DNA of 64,000 nucleotides from Mycoplasmatota bacterium (GCA_016342455.1 JAEIOE010000004.1:1-64000); one strand, 5' to 3'. Positions 32,641-42,390 are shown, numbered from the stretch's first letter. Translations and numbers: made by a program. The notes: generated from the letters alone by a model not told the origin.

Positions 32641-32685
32641 TATTGGAGTATAGTTGTAATACATTTTTTGTATATTTGTGCGTAT

Positions 32686-32718
32686 GTTCGTGTTACCGTT
32701 CACAAGTATTACTGGTAA
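32686..32718 (-). promoter_or_regulatory. 33-bp hairpin element, copy 1 (upstream of late operon)
   Basis: It is identical to 43748-43780 except for one base. It contains the inverted arms GTTACC and GGTAAC, and with upstream bases TTGTG pairs with CACAA. In the direction of late transcription it lies between the AbiH gene and the leader terminator at 32481-32508. It may be an operator or an RNA antitermination signal. Confidence 0.55.
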
Positions 32719-32758
32719 CGCTTCATAAAGAATATGTTTGTGTATATTTTTGAACATG

Positions 32759-33826
32759 CTATATTTTTACTATTTTGACTTTGCCTTGTTCAATTAACTT
32801 ATAAAATGAGTTAGGGTAAATTCTATTTATCATTTTTTGTACTAAAGATGTTACTTCAGATTTCCTATTTCCGCCTTCATAATCCGAATAACAAAAGAAT
32901 ATGGTTTTTTTATTATTAAAGAAAGACAATATATTATTGTAATAGTCATTATCAAACTTATTTAATGAGGTTCCGTAAAATACTATTGTATTATCTTCTT
33001 CTTCAATTAATGTAGAAATAGGTTGAATGTCGTTTTGAATTCTTCTATTTGATTTTGTGAATTTTTCATAATCTGCTTTAGTGTTCGACTCTGCGCTAAT
33101 TCCAAAAATAGGATGATTTAAAATTGATCCATGAAGGTTTTGGACTTTTATGGCATGACCTTCAATACTATCAATTATGGATGTGTAATTAAAAGTAAAA
33201 GCGTATACAGCCTGTTCCCTAATTGTACTGTCTAAAAGCTTCTCAAACAACATAGTTTGATTTGTATAATACAAATCTTTAACCTCATCAACTTCTTTGC
33301 TGATATACTGTGAAAATCTATTCTCAAATTTAGATAACTCAAGAAGTAACTTTTCTATGAATTCACTATTTATAACAACTTTTGACTTAAAAAATTCTCT
33401 GGGAAGTCCAAGTCTTGACGGATAACTCCCATCATCAAAGTATCTTTTATATAACATGTAAGCAAAATACCAATCTGAATCCGGATTTCCCCAAGAATCA
33501 CTATCCAGAAATTCATTGATTTTATCAAGAATCCTTTCCCAAAAACCAGATTGAATGGATTGGTTTATTTCAGTTTCAATATCACACCATAAGTCCTGAT
33601 TCATGTTGGGTGATTGAACTATGAAATATAAATCCCAAATAGTAAACTCTTGTTGATCTATGGCATCCCTGACATAAGTATCAAATGAAAAGTCGTAAGG
33701 TTTTGAGGATGTCACATTCTTATACCATGGATATGTTTTCCTACACCAATTAAAAAAATGCGAATATTTTGTTTTCAGACCGCACTGAAGATCAAATCCA
33801 TTTCCCAATACAAAGATAGTTCCCAT
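32759..33826 (-). CDS. abiH: AbiH-family abortive infection protein
   Basis: This 355-aa protein begins with MGTIFVLGNGFDLQCGL and KTKYSHFFNW, the signature of AbiH (G-N-G-F-D-L-x-x-G-L-x-T-x-Y-x-x-F). The C-terminal part has AFTFNYTS and VQNLHGSIL, both also conserved in the family, and ends with a IVFYGTSLNKFDNDY segment. AbiH proteins stop phage growth by an unclear mechanism. TTGGAGG precedes ATG 33826, and the gene has its own 180-bp upstream region. It is the outermost gene of the defence block in the prophage. Confidence 0.85.
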   Translation of the reverse strand: MGTIFVLGNGFDLQCGLKTKYSHFFNWCRKTYPWYKNVTSSKPYDFSFDTYVRDAIDQQEFTIWDLYFIVQSPNMNQDLWCDIETEINQSIQSGFWERILDKINEFLDSDSWGNPDSDWYFAYMLYKRYFDDGSYPSRLGLPREFFKSKVVINSEFIEKLLLELSKFENRFSQYISKEVDEVKDLYYTNQTMLFEKLLDSTIREQAVYAFTFNYTSIIDSIEGHAIKVQNLHGSILNHPIFGISAESNTKADYEKFTKSNRRIQNDIQPISTLIEEEDNTIVFYGTSLNKFDNDYYNNILSFFNNKKTIFFCYSDYEGGNRKSEVTSLVQKMINRIYPNSFYKLIEQGKVKIVKI

Positions 33827-34009
33827 AAAAATCCTCCAATTACAAAATCCATTTCATTTATTATTTATACAATGATAGCTTAAATTACATTACACAGACT
33901 TAAAATCGATATTTCAAGTGTAATTCTTTCATTCTTTTTGAACTCTTTGAATTCTGCACAACTTCTAGTTTTTATTGTATTGTAATTTTCAACTGAACTT
34001 TCATCAGTT

Positions 34010-34555
34010 TTACTGATAATATATCGAGTACATGCTAATTACAACAAAAATTAATTCAATGATAGGTATTATAGGTATAATCCAAATGAGAAGTCTTTTA
34101 ACTTTAATCTTGTTTGAAATCAAAACAATCTGATTGCATAGTATTCTGTTTTCAGTTGAAAGTTTTTCAGAATTCAAGAAAGAAACAACATTCGTTAAAA
34201 AATCAGACTCTGTTAGTCTAGAAATTATTCTAGAACTGTGCAAATCAAAAAGATTTATTCTTCTTGACCTCAGCCGTGGTTTACCCACATCAAATAAGAC
34301 CAGGAGTAGTAAAATAAAAGGCAATATCAATAATATCCCGAACACAGTATATGCATTTCTCGCATCAACTGAAACATCAGGTGAGAGCCCCTGGACAATA
34401 AAAAATGCCAACAATGCTCCAACAAAACCCATTATGAATTTTGAAATATTCCTTAATAAGTTGTTCTGTTTATCATGATAATCTCGTGTTTCAATTAAAA
34501 TGCGATTTACTTCTGTGTTTTTTATTTTCTTTTCTACTTTTTGTTTTTGTTCCAT
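34010..34555 (-). CDS. Membrane protein of the R-M-linked cluster
   Basis: This 181-aa protein has three membrane segments (about residues 40-60, 70-90 and 155-178) and a basic cytoplasmic loop RLRSRRINLFDLHSS. The ATG at 34555 is preferred over the TTG at 34567. It overlaps the preceding 80-aa gene by 22 bp. No family is recognised. Together with the next two genes it forms a small membrane set at the end of the restriction operon, possibly a membrane effector. Confidence 0.5.
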   Translation of the reverse strand: MEQKQKVEKKIKNTEVNRILIETRDYHDKQNNLLRNISKFIMGFVGALLAFFIVQGLSPDVSVDARNAYTVFGILLILPFILLLLVLFDVGKPRLRSRRINLFDLHSSRIISRLTESDFLTNVVSFLNSEKLSTENRILCNQIVLISNKIKVKRLLIWIIPIIPIIELIFVVISMYSIYYQ

Positions 34556-34776
34556 GTGCTCAACCAACTTCCAATTTTATCAAATATTGAATTCAAATCT
34601 TTAGGTTTTTTGGATGGATCGTCAACTGCAGTTTGAACTTCTTCAACATCTTTCAATAAATTAAGTATTTCTTTAGTATATTCTGTCGTCAAAGTATTAA
34701 ATTTATCCGAATATTTTTCATTAATATTAGAAATTTGTTGTTGAATTTCTTCTTCGTTGCTCAATTTTTTACCCAT
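34534..34776 (-). CDS. Small coiled-coil protein of the R-M-linked cluster
   Basis: This 80-aa protein is acidic, with a helical stretch EEEIQQQISNINEKYSDKFNTL, and ends SWLSTWNKNKK. The ATG at 34776 (GGAAGGAG upstream) replaces the track start at 34860, which has no ribosome binding site. It is soluble and lies between two membrane protein genes with overlaps, so it is probably their partner. Its family is unknown. Confidence 0.5.
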   Translation of the reverse strand: MGKKLSNEEEIQQQISNINEKYSDKFNTLTTEYTKEILNLLKDVEEVQTAVDDPSKKPKDLNSIFDKIGSWLSTWNKNKK

Positions 34777-34781
34777 TCTAT

Positions 34782-35126
34782 TCACTCCTTCCTGATTAAT
34801 AACGCTATTAATATAACTATTATCAAAGCACCAACAGATACAAGAATAATATAAATCCAATTATCTCGGATAAATACTAATGTTTGTACTGTTAACCACA
34901 TTATTCCGTATCTAATTCCCCAATGAATTATCGATCCCAGATCACGTCCTGAAATAACTCCACTCTTATAAAGGCCACCGACTATTCCAAAAGCAAAGTC
35001 ATACAATAGCCAAACAATAAAAGCTGGAAATACCCAATCTAATAGTGCATTATTGAACAGTGGTTCAGTTTGAAACAAAAACTCATAAATATATTTGTAC
35101 CAAATAATTACTCCCCCTTTAAACAA
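34782..35126 (-). CDS. Membrane protein of the R-M-linked cluster
   Basis: This protein of up to 114 aa has three membrane segments (about 25-48, 65-85 and 88-110). The track start is TTG 35126. GGGGGAG lies only 9-15 nt after it, so initiation may occur just downstream at a non-ATG codon. It overlaps the YgjP-like gene by 8 bp and therefore belongs to the restriction operon. The family is unknown. Confidence 0.45.
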   Translation of the reverse strand: MFKGGVIIWYKYIYEFLFQTEPLFNNALLDWVFPAFIVWLLYDFAFGIVGGLYKSGVISGRDLGSIIHWGIRYGIMWLTVQTLVFIRDNWIYIILVSVGALIIVILIALLIRKE

Positions 35127-35844
35127 ACAGAACTATTTCTTCATCTAATATAGCTTTTCTCTGCTTCCAATCAGGCATAAGAACTGTAAGCATGTTGTAG
35201 AATTTTTGATCATGATTCCTGTGTACGAAATGAACTAACTCATGAAGAACAACATATTCAATACAATGTTTGGGTGCTTTTATCAACTCATAGTTTAGAA
35301 TTATGCGATTCTTGCTTCTTAAACATGATCCCCATCTCTTCTTCATAGTCTTTATTTCGATATCAGGCTTCGGTATTACATCATTTGATATGATTGGATA
35401 TATTGCATCTAAAGCTTCTTTAAAAACAATATTTGCGCGTGCTTTCATCCATTCGTTAAGTAAGTTTTGCTTCCTTTTTAGGTTTTGCTTCTTTTTAACG
35501 TTTATTGATATGAATCCTGGTTTCATAGAAACAAATTCTTTTGTATATGCTTGCTCAATTATTAATCGGTATTGTCTTCCTAAGTATTTGTGTGTTTCTC
35601 CATTTACATATTCTCTTTCATTATCTTCTAATGATTTCGTTTCAGTAAATGCACTAATATTCTTAGTAATCCAAGAAGCTTTACTTTTCACAAAATCATA
35701 AACCTTATCTATATCTGCGAATAATGGAGCAGATACATGAACTGATAAATCCGGTTTGACACTGATATTAAAATTCTTTATTTCCTTAAATTCCAGGTTA
35801 AACCAAATTTCTCTTTTAGAATACAATACTTTATGTTTTTCCAT
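35119..35844 (-). CDS. YgjP-type M48 metallopeptidase
   Basis: This 241-aa protein has the zinc motif HELVHFVHRNHDQKF near residues 195-209 (H-E-x-x-H with the later H) and the MKKRWGSCLRSKNRIILNYELIKAP block, both typical of the YgjP-like/DUF45 family. This family is often found next to type I restriction genes, although its role there is unknown. ATG 35844 is chosen because AGGTGG stands 5 nt upstream. It begins 9 bp after hsdR. Confidence 0.85.
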   Translation of the reverse strand: MEKHKVLYSKREIWFNLEFKEIKNFNISVKPDLSVHVSAPLFADIDKVYDFVKSKASWITKNISAFTETKSLEDNEREYVNGETHKYLGRQYRLIIEQAYTKEFVSMKPGFISINVKKKQNLKRKQNLLNEWMKARANIVFKEALDAIYPIISNDVIPKPDIEIKTMKKRWGSCLRSKNRIILNYELIKAPKHCIEYVVLHELVHFVHRNHDQKFYNMLTVLMPDWKQRKAILDEEIVLFV

Positions 35845-35853
35845 ATTTACCAC

Positions 35854-38800
35854 CTAGTATCTTCGTAATGCTACTGTCTTAATTGTATTAATAATTTCAT
35901 CTATTATCGTAAATGATAATTTTGGAAAGTTCTCTTTCTTAAAATTATAAAATAAGTCATTCAAGTCAATTGTAATCCTATTATGGACATCAAGATTATC
36001 ATGCCAATCAACTTTACTATTCTTCTCAATCACATCATCGATGATTAAAGACAAATCTGCTAACAGATTACAATAGCTATCATTATCAAATTTAGTACTA
36101 AACTCACTATAAGCATCAAGAGCTTCTTTTACAACTCCATAAAATGCTTGTGCATGAACATGATTATGGATTTTATTTGGATACACAGTTCCAGAATATC
36201 CCTGTCTAAAATCAGATAAAACCTTATTTAATCTTGTTAAGTAATCTGCATCTGAAATTCTTCTTAGTTTATACTCGTCCAGAATCTCCTGTATACGCTC
36301 AGAAAACTTCTTATAATATGCTGGGTTTTCTTCATATTTCTCATTTATTCTTCTTGTTAATCTTGTACGAATGGCATCAGCTTTAGCTCTTGAGGAACCA
36401 AGTTTACTTATTTCTTCTTCAAATTCTGTCTTATTCAGAATATCCACTGGTGCAGTAATTAACATTACATCTTCTGCAGCAATATATGTATCCATTAAGT
36501 TTCGCATTTTTGCTTCATATTCTTTATGATCAATAGTATCTGAATAGCGTAGTTTTACTGATGCTCTAAGTTCTTGGAAGAATTTCAATTCTTTTTTGAG
36601 TTTATCAATCTCTTCATTACCGATTGCTTCATAAACATGCTCGGATTCCAAAGCAATCCCAAGATATTTACCAAACGCTGATAAGGAATTATAAAAATCA
36701 TTTCTTATTTCATCATCCTCAAGCTTTAATTCATACTCTTCTTTATCTCGATGATTTCTTATATCTTTGAATATGTCTAAAAGTTGAGAATATGCTTCTC
36801 TAAGTTTTCCGACAATAGATATTACATCAACTAAAGCTCCTTGAATATCATCAGCGTCGAAGTTTTCTAATCCAGAACCAGAATAAGTCTCAAGTGCTGA
36901 ATCTAACTCTTCAATAAGGCCTCTATAGTCTACAATAAGCCCATAATCTTTACCATCATAGATTCTATTTACACGAGCTATTGCTTGTAGTAATGAATGT
37001 TCCTTCATTGGTTTATCTACATATAAAACAGCTGCTCTTGGAGCATCAAACCCTGTAAGTAACTTATCGACCACGATTAAAAGATCTAAATCGTCTCCAT
37101 GAACAAATTCATCTTTTATAGCATCTTCATATTGTTGTGCATCACTATATCCAACGATCATTTTATTCCAAAATTTTAGCACTCTATCTTTCGGTTCTTC
37201 ATCAACTTCCTCGTATCCTTCTCTTTGGTCAGGAGGTGATATAACAACCGCAGTATTGATGTCGTGAAATTCATCAAAAGCTTCTTTATACCTAATTGCA
37301 TCAAATTTAGAATTTGTAGCCAAAATAGCATTAAAAGGAGTTTTATTATTTCCACGATAAAACTTTGTAAAATGTACATAGATATCATCTGCAATCAATC
37401 TAATTCTTTGTTCTGAAGAAGCGATATTTTCAAATTTAGCCCATTTTTGTTTTAACATTACTGCTTGCTTTTCATTTAGATTTCTCGTGATCATCTCAAT
37501 ACGTTTATCTATTGCAGCTCTATTAACGGTTTGTTCTACATACCTTCCTTCATACAATAAAGGAACGATAGTGCCATCGTTAACACCGTCTTTAATTGTG
37601 TATTTGTGGATCATTCTACCAAATTTGCGCATTGTACTTTTATCTTTTTTCATAAGTGGAGTTCCTGTAAAACCTAAATAACAAGCATTTGGGAATACTT
37701 GTTTCATCTTGATGTGTAATTCTCCATATTGTGTTCTATGAGATTCATCTACAAGAACAAATACATTTTTGTTTTTAACAGGCTCTTGATTTTTGGATGC
37801 AGTATCAAACTTGTGAACCAAGGATGTTATAATATCTGCTTTGTTATCTTGAATTAAGTCAACAAGATTTTTACCACTTGTAGCTCTTGCTGCTTTCAGT
37901 CTAGAATGATTAAATGTTTTATGTATTTGCGAATCAAGCTCAATTCGGTCCGTCACTATTACTAGTTGTGGGTGAACACTTGCTAAATCATGTAAAAGGT
38001 ATTTAGCAAACATAACCATGGTTAATGATTTGCCAGAACCTTGAGTATGCCAAATCACACCAGATTGACGATTTCCATTCTTGTCTTCCTCTTTGACTGT
38101 TTTTAGAATTTCCTTAATAGCAAAAAACTGTTGATATCTGGCTATTTTTTTTGCATTACGGTCAAATAATAGAAAATAGTGAATTAGCTCTACTGCTCTT
38201 TGAGGATGAAATATGGAAACTATGTTTTTATCTTGTATTGTTGGAATACGATCATTAACAACTTTTTCAAGTTCATTATGAAACCAGGTATAACCTTCTG
38301 TAGATTGATCTTCTTTCCAAACACTCCAAAATTTTAAAGGAGTACCTACTGTTGCATATTTCGTCTCGTTTTTGTTGGTAGACATGACTATTTGAACAAA
38401 TTTAAATAGGTTAGGAATGTAATCTTGACCTTGATTTCTAATCATCTGACTTATTCCTTGTTGAGTAGATATTGAAGCCTTTTTACATTCGATAACTGCA
38501 AAAGGTATTCCATTAACAAATAAAACAATATCCGGTCTTGCAGTACTCTGTCCCATTTCAGTTTCGACTGAAAATTCTTCAATAGCATGAAACACGTTGT
38601 TTTCAGGATTTTCGAAATCAATATAATTGATATTAAAGGATCTTTTTCCATCTACACTTGATATATTCTCTTCATAACTTCTTCCCAGCATAAGAGCATC
38701 ATATATTTTTTCATTAGTTTTTATTAAGCCATCAGTTAATGGCATATCAATATCAAGTAACGCTTTTTCGATATTTGCATCAGAAAAAGAATGAATTTTT

Positions 38801-39000
38801 CCTTTAAATTCATAAGTGTTTATTAATCTTAATTGCTCTCTCAATACTGGTTTTAGAATAACACTGTACAGATTTTCTCTCAGTTCGTTGGTAACAACCT
38901 CAGCATCCTCTTTTCGATATATCTGATATCCAAGTTCTTTGAGAACCTCTAAAGCTGGTATTTGGGAAATGTTCATTTCATCATAACCTAAATGATTCAT
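35854..39000 (-). CDS. hsdR: Type I restriction enzyme, R subunit
   Basis: This 1048-aa protein has an N-terminal endonuclease domain (ARPDIVLFVNGIPFAVIECKK near 155-175, PD-x-ExK), then the helicase/translocase: Walker A HTQGSGKSLTM near 325, DEAD-like DESHRTQYG near 418, GFTGTP near 440 and the motif ARVNRIY near 685. It cuts DNA after translocation by the complex with HsdM and HsdS. All key motifs are present and length is usual. It follows hsdS by 34 bp and precedes the YgjP gene. Confidence 0.95.
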   Translation of the reverse strand: MNHLGYDEMNISQIPALEVLKELGYQIYRKEDAEVVTNELRENLYSVILKPVLREQLRLINTYEFKGKIHSFSDANIEKALLDIDMPLTDGLIKTNEKIYDALMLGRSYEENISSVDGKRSFNINYIDFENPENNVFHAIEEFSVETEMGQSTARPDIVLFVNGIPFAVIECKKASISTQQGISQMIRNQGQDYIPNLFKFVQIVMSTNKNETKYATVGTPLKFWSVWKEDQSTEGYTWFHNELEKVVNDRIPTIQDKNIVSIFHPQRAVELIHYFLLFDRNAKKIARYQQFFAIKEILKTVKEEDKNGNRQSGVIWHTQGSGKSLTMVMFAKYLLHDLASVHPQLVIVTDRIELDSQIHKTFNHSRLKAARATSGKNLVDLIQDNKADIITSLVHKFDTASKNQEPVKNKNVFVLVDESHRTQYGELHIKMKQVFPNACYLGFTGTPLMKKDKSTMRKFGRMIHKYTIKDGVNDGTIVPLLYEGRYVEQTVNRAAIDKRIEMITRNLNEKQAVMLKQKWAKFENIASSEQRIRLIADDIYVHFTKFYRGNNKTPFNAILATNSKFDAIRYKEAFDEFHDINTAVVISPPDQREGYEEVDEEPKDRVLKFWNKMIVGYSDAQQYEDAIKDEFVHGDDLDLLIVVDKLLTGFDAPRAAVLYVDKPMKEHSLLQAIARVNRIYDGKDYGLIVDYRGLIEELDSALETYSGSGLENFDADDIQGALVDVISIVGKLREAYSQLLDIFKDIRNHRDKEEYELKLEDDEIRNDFYNSLSAFGKYLGIALESEHVYEAIGNEEIDKLKKELKFFQELRASVKLRYSDTIDHKEYEAKMRNLMDTYIAAEDVMLITAPVDILNKTEFEEEISKLGSSRAKADAIRTRLTRRINEKYEENPAYYKKFSERIQEILDEYKLRRISDADYLTRLNKVLSDFRQGYSGTVYPNKIHNHVHAQAFYGVVKEALDAYSEFSTKFDNDSYCNLLADLSLIIDDVIEKNSKVDWHDNLDVHNRITIDLNDLFYNFKKENFPKLSFTIIDEIINTIKTVALRRY

Positions 39001-39034
39001 AGTTTATCACTCCTAATACTGAGATAGAATGCAG

Positions 39035-40192
39035 TTAACACTGCACTCTAATTTTCCCAGTTAACAATTGTTGCATAAGTCCTTTTTTTTGAAGCTCAAT
39101 TTGAGTAAGTTCATTCTTAAGTAGTTGGATATTGTTAGATAGCTTATCTAGTATTCTTGCGATTTTGTTTTGCACTTGAATTGATGGTATTGAAAATGAA
39201 AACAGCAAAAATGCATCTACTTTAATTGCAGATCTTTCTACAAGTGTACCTTCAACCTTAGATTTATAGTATTTAATCATTTCTGATGATGTTAAAAAGT
39301 ATTTAAAATAATCGATATTGTATTTTTCTGTATCCTTTATAAATAGAGTTTCATAAATAGGAGAAATCAAAACATCATGTTCGTTTTTGTTTACAGAAAT
39401 TGCACCATATTTTAAGTTTGCAGGATTATATACCAAATCATTATATTTTGTAAGTTTATATTGCTTCTTTCCAACAACTAGAAATTCTCGATTGTACCTG
39501 TCTGTCTTTGGTGATACACCGTCTTGAATTGTGAATGAATATAGAGGAAGTCTATCAGAAATATAAAATCGTTTTTTTCTAACACCAAAAATCTCTTTAA
39601 GCCTATATTTTTCCCACTTACAAGAATTTACATCAACTTCTAATTTGCCACGCTTTATTCGTTGTATAATAGCATTCTGTACTTCAGTTTGAGCGTCGAT
39701 TAATTTAGTTTTCAAATCTATAGCACTATCCCATGTTGATAATATATCAGTTATATATTTTTGACTATTTAATGATGGAAGTTTGAACTCAATGTCTTTC
39801 ATAAGAGACCAATCTGCTCTAGGCATCTTCGATCCAGTAGAAATATTAGCAAACTTATTAAACCTTGAAGATTGAACTAGATAGTATAAATAATCATCAT
39901 TAATATATTTTTTATTTGCACATAAGACCCATATTTCTGTCGAACAAACGCCATTTATTTGTGGAAAGGCATATTTTTTTAAGTAAGGGCGTAGTTTGCC
40001 AAACAAAACATTTCCAGGGTGGAATATATTTTTAGTGCTCTTTTGTATATCTGAGTTCACATGACCTAAAATACGTCCCGTTCCTTGTTCTATATGTTCC
40101 AATTCAATGCAGTTAAAAGATATATTGCTTATTTTAGGGTTGTATTTTTCTTTAGATATATGAGCGAATTCTTCTAGTGGTTTATATATCAT
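39035..40192 (-). CDS. hsdS: Type I restriction enzyme, S subunit
   Basis: This 385-aa protein has two target recognition domains, one ending in LPSLNSQKYITDILSTWDSAIDLKTKLI (near 140-165, first conserved helix) and the second in FSIPSIQVQNKIARILDKLSNNIQLLKNEL (near 335-365). The repeated conserved helices are the known spacer for the two half-sites. The sequence would recognise a bipartite target. It starts 10 bp downstream of hsdM and is full length. Confidence 0.9.
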   Translation of the reverse strand: MIYKPLEEFAHISKEKYNPKISNISFNCIELEHIEQGTGRILGHVNSDIQKSTKNIFHPGNVLFGKLRPYLKKYAFPQINGVCSTEIWVLCANKKYINDDYLYYLVQSSRFNKFANISTGSKMPRADWSLMKDIEFKLPSLNSQKYITDILSTWDSAIDLKTKLIDAQTEVQNAIIQRIKRGKLEVDVNSCKWEKYRLKEIFGVRKKRFYISDRLPLYSFTIQDGVSPKTDRYNREFLVVGKKQYKLTKYNDLVYNPANLKYGAISVNKNEHDVLISPIYETLFIKDTEKYNIDYFKYFLTSSEMIKYYKSKVEGTLVERSAIKVDAFLLFSFSIPSIQVQNKIARILDKLSNNIQLLKNELTQIELQKKGLMQQLLTGKIRVQC

Positions 40193-40202
40193 ATAAAATC
40201 AC

Positions 40203-41726
40203 CTATAACCCTAACTCTTTGAGATACTTTCTCATTTGTTCTTCAACTAGTTTTAATTCATTCTTTATACTTTCTATCCTATCTTTAACTTCATTAAGAT
40301 TAATAAGTTCTTCCTCTTCGAATGTATCCACATATCTTGAGATATTCAAATTGTATTCATTTTCTTTAATATCCTTCAAAGTAGCTAAATAAGATACTTT
40401 TTCATTCGACTCAAATTTATCATATATATTAATTATCTGTTGAATATCTTCCTGTCTTAATTTATTTTGGTTCTTTCCCTTTTCAAACATACCATCTTGA
40501 GAAGCATCAACAAATAATACATCTTTAGTTTTTCGATTTTGTTTAAACACAAGAATCGTTGCAGGAATACCAGTTCCAAAGAACAAATTTGCAGGCAAGC
40601 CAATAACAGCATCTAGTAGATTCATGTTTACAATTTGCTTTCTAATTTTTCCTTCGCTTCCACCTCTAAAAAGCACTCCATGAGGTAGAACAACGGCCAT
40701 CCTTCCTTCCTCTGATAGAGAATGTAACATATGTAACACAAAAGCATAATCACCTTTTGATTTAGGTGGCACTCCCCAATCAAAACGTTTGTATGGGTCT
40801 AATGAAGCTTCCATACTGAAATCGCCATTACTCTCACCTGAAAATCCTGATGCCCATTTATCTAATGAGAATGGAGGATTTGCTACAACAACTTGAAATT
40901 TCATTAGTTTATCGTTTTCTAGATGTAAAGGATTTGCTAATGTATCTCCCCAAGCGATCTTTGCGTCATCTATACCATGTAAGAACATATTCATTCTCGC
41001 TAACGAGTGATTTTGTCCCTTGCTCTCTTGTCCATATATCTGAACTTTTTTTGAAGGTACTTTGTTATATGCTTTTATCAGAAGTGATCCAGACCCACAA
41101 GTTGGATCATAAATTCGGTCATTTTCTTGTGGTTTCACTAAACTAGATAACAATTCAGAAACGGCACTTGGAGTAAAAAATTCTCCACCTTTTTTACCAG
41201 CGTCAGAAGCAAAGTTAGATATTAGATACTCATATGCATTACCAATAATATCTTCACCTTCTAGTCTTGAAGGACGAAGATCTAGCTTTTGGAAATCATC
41301 AAGCAAATCCTTGAGCATTGCATTTCTTCCCTTAGTTGCACCAAGAATACTCTCTGAATTGAAATCGATATTTTTAAATACACCTCGTAATTTCGTTTTA
41401 TTCTCTTCTTCTATGTCTGCTAAAGCTTTATTAATTATCTCACCGACATTTGATGCATTACGATTTTCATAAAGGAAATCAAAAGTTGCATGATTATTTA
41501 AATGGAATCTGTCAAGTTTAATTTGACGATTTGCCATTTCTCTGTCACCATCGTATTTCTGCAATAAAACTTCGTAGTGTTCTTTGTAAATATCGCTAAC
41601 ATATTTAACAAACAACATAACCAATATATAATCCTTGTATACTGACGAATCGATTGTTTTTCTGAATGTATCACATGCTCCCCATAAAATATTATTAACT
41701 TCTTGTTGGGTAAATTTCTTAGTCAT
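40203..41726 (-). CDS. hsdM: Type I restriction enzyme, M subunit
   Basis: This 507-aa protein has the N-terminal HsdM helical domain (NNILWGACDTFRKTIDSS) and the N6-adenine methyltransferase motifs DPTCGSGSLL (SAM binding) near 208 and the catalytic VVANPPFSLDKW near 280 (NPPF). It modifies the host target sequence in complex with S. Sufficient length and all motifs imply activity. Its start overlaps the half-S gene by 8 bp. Confidence 0.95.
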   Translation of the reverse strand: MTKKFTQQEVNNILWGACDTFRKTIDSSVYKDYILVMLFVKYVSDIYKEHYEVLLQKYDGDREMANRQIKLDRFHLNNHATFDFLYENRNASNVGEIINKALADIEEENKTKLRGVFKNIDFNSESILGATKGRNAMLKDLLDDFQKLDLRPSRLEGEDIIGNAYEYLISNFASDAGKKGGEFFTPSAVSELLSSLVKPQENDRIYDPTCGSGSLLIKAYNKVPSKKVQIYGQESKGQNHSLARMNMFLHGIDDAKIAWGDTLANPLHLENDKLMKFQVVVANPPFSLDKWASGFSGESNGDFSMEASLDPYKRFDWGVPPKSKGDYAFVLHMLHSLSEEGRMAVVLPHGVLFRGGSEGKIRKQIVNMNLLDAVIGLPANLFFGTGIPATILVFKQNRKTKDVLFVDASQDGMFEKGKNQNKLRQEDIQQIINIYDKFESNEKVSYLATLKDIKENEYNLNISRYVDTFEEEELINLNEVKDRIESIKNELKLVEEQMRKYLKELGL

Positions 41727-42318
41727 TCTTTTTTCCTCCTAATATAATTTTGTTTGTAATTTCCTTATAATAAATATCCTTTGATTCCAAGAGTTGATGA
41801 TAAAGCTTTTTTTCAGCAATAATCAGATTTGAAATCTCTATTGTTTTATTCTGCATTTCAATAGGCAAAACAGGTACATTAGTTTCTTTTAAATCAGTCA
41901 TTCTAATTACTGGGATTGTAGCTCCTAAAGAAGATCTAAGATATTCTTTTTTCATAATATCAGAGTTTAATAGAAATGCTAAGTATCCCGAAATAATCTC
42001 ACTACTACTATTTCTAATAATCGCACACAATGAAGGGATTACAAGCCCTACCTGTGAATTCTGAATAGCTATAGCTGTATATGGAGCACTAAGACGTATT
42101 ATTACATCTCCAATTTGAGTTAGATATCGATCTTCTAATTTTTCACTACTCTTAAACTTGTCAAAGTATTCTTCATTGAGCCAACCATCTTGTTCCAAAC
42201 TCCTAAGAGTAATTGTCTTATAAGGATATTTCTTTTTATCAGTTCTACTAGCTTCTTTCCTTTTTAGGACAAGACCAGTTGATATATCTGCACAATCGCC
42301 TAGTTTAATATAGTTCAT
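41719..42318 (-). CDS. Half-sized S subunit-like protein (single TRD)
   Basis: This 199-aa protein has one target recognition domain: an N-terminal KLGDCADISTGL, a central SLEQDGWLNEEYFD and a conserved helix with VLPIEMQNKTIEISNLIIAEKKLYHQLLESK. It is not a broken gene: it has its own GGAGGTGAT site and is coupled to hsdM. Half-S proteins can dimerise into an alternative specificity subunit, or they can be accessory. As first gene of the operon with a full hsdS also present, it could switch the specificity. Confidence 0.75.
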   Translation of the reverse strand: MNYIKLGDCADISTGLVLKRKEASRTDKKKYPYKTITLRSLEQDGWLNEEYFDKFKSSEKLEDRYLTQIGDVIIRLSAPYTAIAIQNSQVGLVIPSLCAIIRNSSSEIISGYLAFLLNSDIMKKEYLRSSLGATIPVIRMTDLKETNVPVLPIEMQNKTIEISNLIIAEKKLYHQLLESKDIYYKEITNKIILGGKKND

Positions 42319-42390
42319 TTCATCACCTCCATTAGATTGTTATTTTCTTTTTACAACAAAATTATATCACAAGCAATATATCTTTGTCAA

